From assembly GCA_015680685.1 (NCBI GenBank), contig MNCI01025182.1:169408-233407 (forward strand): a stretch of DNA of 64,000 nt, read 5' to 3'. The notes below the pieces were generated by a model. That model made no database searches. It saw only the letters and a list, made by a program, of their open reading frames with translations, and was not told the origin of the DNA. The stretch is from Gnetum montanum (taxonomy: Eukaryota > Streptophyta > Gnetopsida > Gnetales > Gnetaceae). The position numbers were made by a program, and so were the translations under genes. Shown here piece after piece: positions 56,990 through 64,000 of this stretch (its first letter is position 1; each line of letters opens with the position of its first letter).

Positions 56990-59900
56990 CACTGGTAGTG
57001 GTTCATGTGACTATGATTGTCCTACTACTATTGCAACTTCAGCTGGAAGGTGGAAAGCATCCAATAGTGCTTTCATTTTTTCCTCCTTACTCCTATGATC
57101 ATGCACCATCCATGTAGCTTCCCTAATGTGGGTTGGAACAAGCACATCCCAAGGACATAGGATGGTTGAAAATAACTCATTGAGCTTAACAAACTAGGCA
57201 ATGAACTATTTACATTCAATGTTGAACACTCACACTATGTTCTTCAGCTCCTAGTGGTCATTTATCCATCTGGCTAGGTTGCCAGTGATGGATCACTGAT
57301 CTGTGAATTGCCCTTTAAGGACTTTGAGTTTAGCATTGGCAGTTGCAAGCTTTTGCTTGGTGTCCTTGTGGTGTTTGAACTCAACCTCGTATAGCAGATA
57401 TGAGCTAGCCACATGTTTCTCTAATTCTAACCACAGCCATTCAACTATCAAGATTACTAGGTTTTTGTAATGAAGATTGGCAAACTCCATATACTCTATC
57501 ATTGCTTTGAGCTACAACTCCTTCAAGCGAATCTCTACTTTGTTGTAGGCATCAATCCCATCAAGGATGGGCTGCCACATCTCTCTTCCTTGCTAGAGTT
57601 ACTAGAGGGCTTCATTTACTTTAGCCATTGCCATCTAGATTTCTTTTTCATTAATTTTCTTTGCAAGCCAACTTGGTCCCTGTAGTGATTTTTCACCCTC
57701 TTAAACTTGAGAGCTTCATTGATCTAGGTGGTGATTTTGATGGAAAATGTTTGCCACAAGGTGTGTATCTCCTCCATTGATAGATTTTGATTCTCCATGG
57801 CCAATTTTCTTAGTTCAGTGTTGACTCTAGCAAGTTGCTCCTATTGTTCATGAATGAATTTTTACATTTGATCTCTTTGAGTATCAACATTTCATAGGTG
57901 ATGATTTTGCACAGTCAATGCTTCATTTTCTTAGTGCATTGATTCAAGTCCTTTTTAATTAAATGCATTTCAACTTCTACCATTGATTATTTGAAAATGG
58001 CCATTACTGCTTCCTCCTCAACATTTTGAAATCATTCCTAAAGTTGTTTCATTACTTCATCTATTATCATTGTTGATCTAAGGATTTCTTGTTCTGCAAG
58101 TTGGTCATGAAGTTCAACAACCTCATGAGGTTTTTAATTTTTCTCTTAGGTCATTTCTAGTTGCCCCTCCAAAATGATGCATTTTTCCCTTGTATTCAAT
58201 AGCTCCAATTAGGTTGCAATGATGTTCTCTAGAAGATCAAAGATATCTGGAGTTGGTTGCCCAGTTCCCACTAGTCATTCTAGCAGTTATTCATGTTGGG
58301 CTATGTTCAATTTCTTGCTAGCTATGCCTATGGATGTTTGCACATCTTGCAGTGCAAATATATCTAGTACAAATTCCACCAATGCATTCAATGCTTTAGC
58401 TACATGGTTAACTGCCACTTCTATCATTGTTTCCTACCCTTGGTGCTACATCATCAAGAAATTTGCCTCTTCACCTTCCTCCAACCTCACCAAGAAAGTG
58501 GTGGCATTCCCAGAGATTTTGGGGAATAGATAATGTGTTATTAATGACACCATCACCTCTCAAGTGTTGGGATCTAACCTCAAAGGCAGCTACATTCTTT
58601 GGGTAGAGAAAATGGAACCATCCCTCTTCATTTGGCTAACTATTTGGGCCACCTCATTAAGGTGACTCATTGCTAGTTGATACATAGATGGATCCACCCC
58701 AGTCATTCCTACTTGCTGCTATTGTTCACTTAAGAGTTACTCTTAGATTTGTCATAGATGCTCAAGGACTACGTGGGCCTCCAGTGTTGTCTCTTGAGTG
58801 GATGGTGGTGGTGGTACCTCCTCTTCTTGAATGGTTGCTAGCATTTTATCTTTCATGATTTTTGCCCATGAGGCCAAGGGAGCATGCCTGAGAGTGTCAT
58901 TTGAATAGCGAACAATACCTACCCTCTTGCAAAGTTTTCTTATAGGGAATGGAAAGGGTAGGGTCCTCCTTCCATGTTCATTCTCCTTGAAAAGCTTCTC
59001 AATCTCCAAATAAATTAGCTGTGGAAGGTTAATAGAAAATTTCCTACTTAGAGCGGTGCATGCATGAGTGGAGAAGGCAATCACCTCACTTGACCTCACC
59101 GTTAGATTGAGGTGATAGGCTAGAATCTTGAAATAAATTCACTCCACTGATGTGAGCATGCCATACTCCTTATGGTCAACCTCGTACCATCACTAGGTCC
59201 ACTTCCTTTTTGCCTTAGGATCACCTTTTGTTGATATCTCTACCAACTATGTTCTGATGTTTGGCAACCCTAGTGCCTGTGCAATGGCCTCCATCGAGTA
59301 GGATACTTGAACATCCTTGATTTTTACAATATACCCTAGCCTTTAGTTGTTCTAGAAGAGATAGGTCTCTTCCATGTACCATTCCCCACTAGTCATGATG
59401 ATTGGCCTCATGGGAGAGGTTTGCAATTGTGTTCTAACATCCTCTGGAGCTTTTTCTAAAAATGGCCTGAATTTTAGCTCTTGAAGAATTGATCTTTAGA
59501 TCTCTTGGGACTTGATTATGTCTAGGCAAGCTTGAGTTAGAGTGACCTCAAGCCTAGGCACATGTATAGGTGGTTCTCCTCATTGAGATTGTTCTCTAGG
59601 GTACTTTGTTTTCTAGAATCTGTCGAACAGATACCACTTCAAGCTTCTCCCAAAGAGGTCCTATTTCATGGGTCACCTCTTGTTGTTCTTGGCCTTGTTC
59701 TTGCTGGCCAGTTCCAACTTTGGATCATTTCTCCTATGGTTGTGAGGGTTCTCCTTCTTTCAGGCACTTTTGTTTAGGTGTTATTTGCAATCATAATAGA
59801 ACCATGGAATAACAATCATTGTGTAAACTTAAAACAATTAGGATACCTTAACTCTTGAGGGTAGTGACACTTGGCTAAGTTGTGATTTCGGCTGATTTAA
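56990..59900 (-). pseudogene. Decayed coiled-coil ORF beside the 3' LTR
   Basis: One minus-strand frame can be followed for almost 3 kb with many stops and few indels. N-terminal part near 59400-59100: MTSGEWYMEETYLF, VQVSYSMEAIAQALGLPNIR, WYEVDHKEYGMLTSVE. The open piece 58752-59099 has HACTALSRKFSINLPQLIYL, LFKENEHGRRTLPFPFP and ends in a Pro run. Downstream are long heptad-like stretches (57290-58500), for example KQKLATANAKLKVLKGQF. The protein looks like an alpha-helical, coiled-coil product of retrotransposon origin; I do not recognise a named family. It lies between the pol at 61.9-64 kb and the 3' LTR, all on the minus strand. It could be an extra 3' ORF of that element or the main ORF of a non-autonomous one. 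Confidence 0.5.
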
Positions 59901-61920
59901 TTAACTTAATTGTTATTTCTATTTACACCTTATCATTGATAAATCATCCTAGAGTTGTTGGAAAGGTTAACCTAGAAAAATTTGATCTTTATGTATGATT
60001 AAGGTTACTAACCCTTGAGGGAGTTAGAATAAATTTTCAAAAATTGCATTGGAAACCTTAACGTTTGTGGCCCCCATGATAAAGATCTTACCTTTGGTAA
60101 GAGTAGGATTGAATAATGGAGTGATTTGGACAAATGGTTTGAAAGTTATGGACTTTGGAAGGTTTTAGGCTATGAAAAATTGTAAAAATTTCCCATGTGT
60201 TATGAGAAAATGACAAAAAATTCCAAAGTGTCTAGCAGTATATATAGTATTTTTATATTGTATTGATGAAGCCTCAATGATGGGGCCTCATCAACAAGGT
60301 CGGCTATGTCAACGAGGGCTCAACAACACAGTTGTTGACCACCATTGACTTCTGTTGACTTTGGTCAAACTTTCAAAATACAAGGAATTTTTCGATGAAA
60401 TTTGGGTCAAATGAAAGCTTAGAAAACCAAGAATAGTATGAAATCATGAGAAGAGAGCATTGAAGTTCATAAATTTGAGAAAATGGAGAAAATTAATTTA
60501 ATGGATGAATGCAATGAAAGATTAAGGAGTACTAAGCAGTTTATACAATGGAAAATACAAAATATAAGATTGTAGCGATGTCAATGGTAAGGAACCTTAA
60601 CTAATCAAGCCAAAAGCTATGCAAGTGGGTCCTCCCAATAGCAGGCTCATGGTGTTTTTTTCCTTGCATAACCTCAACTAAGGGGTCCGTGGACCCCATA
60701 GTCAATTAATGATCATAACAAGTTAAGGACCAACCCAAAAGAATCCACTTAAGAATCCCAATGCATCAAACTAAGACATAGAGTATAACATAGAACTTGG
60801 TAGTGAGGTGAGTTATGGTAGCATGGATGAATAATAGAGAAGGTGGAATGGAGTTTTCAATTGAGGTCATAAGAGGTCCCTTGTGGAATTGTAGTTAAAA
60901 TGACCTAAGAAGTTCCATCCTCAGTCCAAACCAAAGCCATCTGCTTTCAATGACTTTGCATCATCACTCTAAGATCAATCCACCCACTCAAGACACAAAA
61001 GTGTTTTTGCAAGATAACCATCATTCCACAAAGAGGAGAGAGAAGTAGGAAGAGAGAGAGAGAGGGCCTTAGTTAGAGGGGACTTTCAAGCATAGGTGTA
61101 TGTCTTTTGAGTCCCATAACTAGTGCTTGTAGCCCTTTTATTTGTCCAAGGGATGTGCTTTGAATTCCCATTGTTATTGTTGTTGTTGTTTTTTGAAATG
61201 GGAACCACGCCAAGTGAGGACTTATTCATGTCGAAGGGGTGTGCTTTGAATTCTCATTGTTTTTTTATTTTCTTGAATGATGGGAACCACACCATGTAAT
61301 GATGTTATTTGTCTTCCTATCATTGGTGGTATGGAATAATAAGAAGTCCATGAAGAACACTTAAGCACTCAAGCAAGAAGAAGAGTACAAAGAGTATTGA
61401 GTCTCCTTGAATTCACATCCTTTACAAACCTTTGGACCCTTCCTAATTTCGAAACTACTAAGGTCACTGATTGATTAAAATTTTTTTTAATCAAAAAGGA
61501 ATCTCAAATTCCTAGAACAAGGAAAACCATAGAGTTCTTTGGATGGGTGGATGATGTGTACCTATCCCATGAAAAATAAACCATGTCAAATTCATTAGAC
61601 ATCAGAATTCAAAAATAGAAGCTAGACATCGACACACACATTAAGCACAAACCATCATTAGTAAACAATAATAGTAGCATTGTGTCCTTTGACAATAAAG
61701 TAGATTTATTAGCAAAAATGAGAAAATATCACCTAATCAAAAGAAACACAAGAAATAAAATAAAGTAAAAATAATCAAGAAAGTGTAAAATAATCAAAAA
61801 ATTTTAAATATACTAAAAATTGTATAAAATTAGAAAAATTTGAAAATCAAAAATGTGAAAAATAAAAAGGGTAGATAGATTTAGAGGCTATGATAATGGT
61901 CAACACGAATGGCCATCTCT
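59900..61920 (-). other. Non-coding stretch between the coiled-coil ORF and pol
   Basis: No coding frame. At 60264-60330 there are TGATGAAGCC and GGCCTCATCAACAAGG pieces like the U3 of the TGATGA LTR family, next to a TATATATA run (about 60239-60246), so an old LTR may be hidden here. A (GA)n run lies at 61034-61067 and an A-rich tract at 61740-61860. Confidence 0.4.
61138..61312. repeat. Tandem duplication of about 88 bases
   Basis: GTCCAAGGGATGTGCTTTGA...GGGAACCACGCCAAGTGA and GTCGAAGGGGTGTGCTTTGA...GGGAACCACACCATGTAA follow each other. The first copy contains a (TTG)n microsatellite. Confidence 0.8.
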
Positions 61921-61929
61921 TCCTTGAGT

Positions 61930-64000
61930 AAGTTGGAAGGAGGGGATCTGAAAAATAGAACATGGGTGTCCATCAGGTGAGGCGGTATTTACACTAGCCA
62001 ATCTTGGTTCTAGGAAGGGTTTAATTTGTTGGATATTGACCAACTACTTTTTATTTGGGCAATCAAGTTTGTGAATTATCATGGCCCTTGAAGGAAAGGT
62101 TTGATCAATTATATAAGGTCACTTCCACAATGTTTGAAATTTTTCCTTTTGAGGTATATGTGTGGGGTTCCAGTAGAGGACCTTATCTCCTAGTTGAAAC
62201 CTTACTTTCCTAATTCTACGGTCATGGCATTACTTGCTAAATGCCTTGTTCACCTCATTCAAAGATAGGGCCACTAGGCAATTTTCATCTAGCACATTCA
62301 TATTAATCAATCTTTCCTTTTATGCTAAACTTAGATCAAGGTTTAGATCACAAGTCGTTGAAAGTGTATAGAGCTCAGATTAAATTGGGAGTGTTGGAAG
62401 TTATCTGTAGACTAACTCATAGGGAGAATATTCAATAGGCAGTTTTCAAGTTGATCGGTAAGCCTAGAGAGCATCATTAAGTTTTGTGCTCCAATCCTTC
62501 CTATATTTGCTAATGATTTGCATTAATATTTTTGTAATCTCCTGGTTCATTACCTCTACTTGACCATTGGCTTAGGGGTGGTAAGGTGTTGTTAATTTAT
62601 GTTCTACCCCTAAGCGTTGCAGTAATTTTCTAAATGCGGCACTTATGAAATGAGTTCCATTATTAGAAATTAGTGAACACGGCATTCCAAACCTATTTAC
62701 AATATGTTGTTATATAAATCTGGCAGCAGTGGATGATGTGCAATCTATAACAACTACCACTTTAGCCCATTTTGTGCAATAGTCAACTACTACTATAATA
62801 TACGTTTTCTTGTTAGACATGGGTGTTATAGGACCCATGAAATCAATGCTCCATATGTCAAAAGGTTCTAGTGGTTAAATCCACTATTGAGGACCTTCCA
62901 TATGAGTAGTCATCCCCCCATCATGTTGCCAACGTTCACAAGATTTAACAAACTAGTGGGCATCCATAAAGATTGTGGGTCAATAGTATCTTTCCATCAA
63001 GATTTTTATGGCCATGCATCTCCCTGCATAGTGACCTCTGCAAGGTCCTTCATGAGCATCCTAGAGAACATGCAGTTAATCTTCGCCAAGGACACACCAA
63101 CGGATTAGGCTATCAACACATACCTTGTAAAGGTGTTCATTGATTTCCATGAAGTATTTGACCTAATAAAGAAATTGTTATTTTTTCCTAAAATCCAAGT
63201 CTTGTGGCATCTCTTGAGTTAGAAGATATGTGATGATGCCATTATATCATATTGCTTTTTCAAGCATTTGTTCATCTATTGCTCCAGTAAAGAGGAGTTC
63301 GTTAGGAAATTGATCAAAGAGCAAGCTCTCCTCCTCTTTGTTATTCCATCTTAAGGGAGAAAGATGGTCAACGACCACATTCTCGGTCCTTTTTCAATCT
63401 ACCATACTAAGATAAAATTCTTGCGTGATCACAAGCCACCATATAACATGAGGGCTCACCATTGGCTTATTCATAAGGAAGCAAATTGCACTGTGGTCCG
63501 TATGTACAAATACTTTGTAACCTAGCACATAATGTCTAACATTTCTAGCACATACACCACTACCATTAATTCTTTTTTTCTTTATGTGATGGTGTAATTT
63601 AATTGTGCCCCCATAATATGGATGTTTCATCTATTTGAGTACTGTTCACAGAGCATAGTTAAATGCATCTGTTATGATATGGAATGGTTTGGACCAATAT
63701 GGTTCTCATAGGATTGGTGTTTCTACAAGTTTCTCTTTTAATTGTTGAAATGCATTTTCACATTCCTTGATCCAAATGAAAGGTGCATCTTTCTTTGTAT
63801 GCTCTACCAATGTGTCCAAGGAAGGCATTAAGTAAAGAAAGACATCGTAGGAAAGCATGTTTCTCGGAATAAAGCGTTGATAATAGTGAAGTAAATTCCT
63901 TGCATGTATCAAATTGACACAACATCCCATGCCAGCGGAGAATAAAGTAAAGCAAACTTATTACCAACGGCATGGATGGGATGCTGCACCTTCTGCAAAT
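61930..64000 (-). pseudogene. Ty3/gypsy pol remnant (RT end, RNase H, integrase), runs off the window
   Basis: Minus strand, from the right edge. RT C-terminal part at 63706-63973 (YYQRFIPRNM, LVEHTKKDAPFIW, CENAFQQLKEKLVETPIL). RNase H at 63394-63630 (KVFVHTDHSAICFLMNKPMV, TQEFYLSMVD). An integrase zinc region follows near 63000-63080. The integrase core at about 62500-62900 has WSIDFMGPITPMSNKKTYII, FGMPCSLISNNGTHF (Asn for the second catalytic Asp), ANGQVEVMNQEITKIL. The C-terminal part at about 62080-62200 has RKVRFQLGDKVLYWNPTHIP. Stops and frameshifts are common. The N-terminal part of RT lies beyond 64000. No chromodomain is visible. Confidence 0.8.

Overview
The window looks like plant nuclear DNA, most probably from a large repeat-rich genome such as a gymnosperm. 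That is an inference from the A+T-rich sequence, the dense layers of old and diverged LTR retrotransposons, and one plant-type 2-oxoglutarate dioxygenase gene with a GT-AG intron, a TATA box and a poly(A) signal. I see no bacterial operon, tRNA, rRNA or CRISPR array. The only gene that looks intact is the dioxygenase at 13034-14141 (+, two exons, 316 codons). It is closest to the flavanone 3-hydroxylase / flavonoid 2-oxoglutarate dioxygenases, but about 10 residues shorter in one central loop.

Layout. 1-2819: 3' internal part of an LTR retrotransposon, ending at a polypurine tract and its LTR (2820-3700). 5890-8037 (and probably beyond 9051): minus-strand remains of a Mutator-like (MULE/FAR1-type) transposase, cut by a solo LTR at 8038-9046 with a perfect 5-bp target duplication TTAGC. 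10.2-12.65 kb: tandem repeats, including a 1.6-kb higher-order array just upstream of the dioxygenase gene. 14.6-17.3 kb: several minisatellites and one tandem duplication.

17.4-44.6 kb: a pile-up of one Ty3/gypsy family. Its RNase H arrangement (a retroviral RNase H plus a second archaeal-type RNase H) points to the Tat/Ogre lineage. It holds copies of a long LTR-leader unit (17.4, 18.1, 31.7, 41.3, 43.0 kb), gag and protease remains (20.3-24.0 and 28.4-29.8 kb), a pol gene (35.2-39.7 kb) interrupted by a 1.3-kb nested insertion, and a pol-less copy (28.4-31.7 kb). Each leader has a short ORF starting in an ACCATGG-like context and conserved across four copies.

The most unusual object is at 24.65-28.31 kb. 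On the minus strand, antisense to the flanking gag/protease, lies a decayed multi-exon gene. Introns with GT-AG ends join open reading frames in phase, and there is a stop codon and an AATAAA signal at its 3' end. Its first visible exon resembles the FCP1/NLI-interacting-factor (HAD-type) phosphatase domain with the catalytic acids lost. The rest (acidic stretches and a coiled-coil-like C-terminus) I do not recognise. An antisense intron-bearing gene could survive retrotransposition with its introns, so this may be a gene carried by the element; it may equally be a host gene broken by insertions.

44.6-49.2 kb: a chromovirus-like Ty3/gypsy internal region (gag to a chromodomain-like tail). 49.2-55.7 kb: no recognisable gene, a few short tandem repeats. 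55.7-64.0 kb: minus-strand LTR retrotransposon material: a 3' LTR (55733-56674), a decayed coiled-coil ORF just inside it (57.0-59.9 kb) and a Ty3/gypsy pol (61.9 kb to the window edge). Nearly all element ORFs are full of stops, many at positions expected for CAG to TAG or CGA/TGG to TGA changes, as in old methylated plant retrotransposons.
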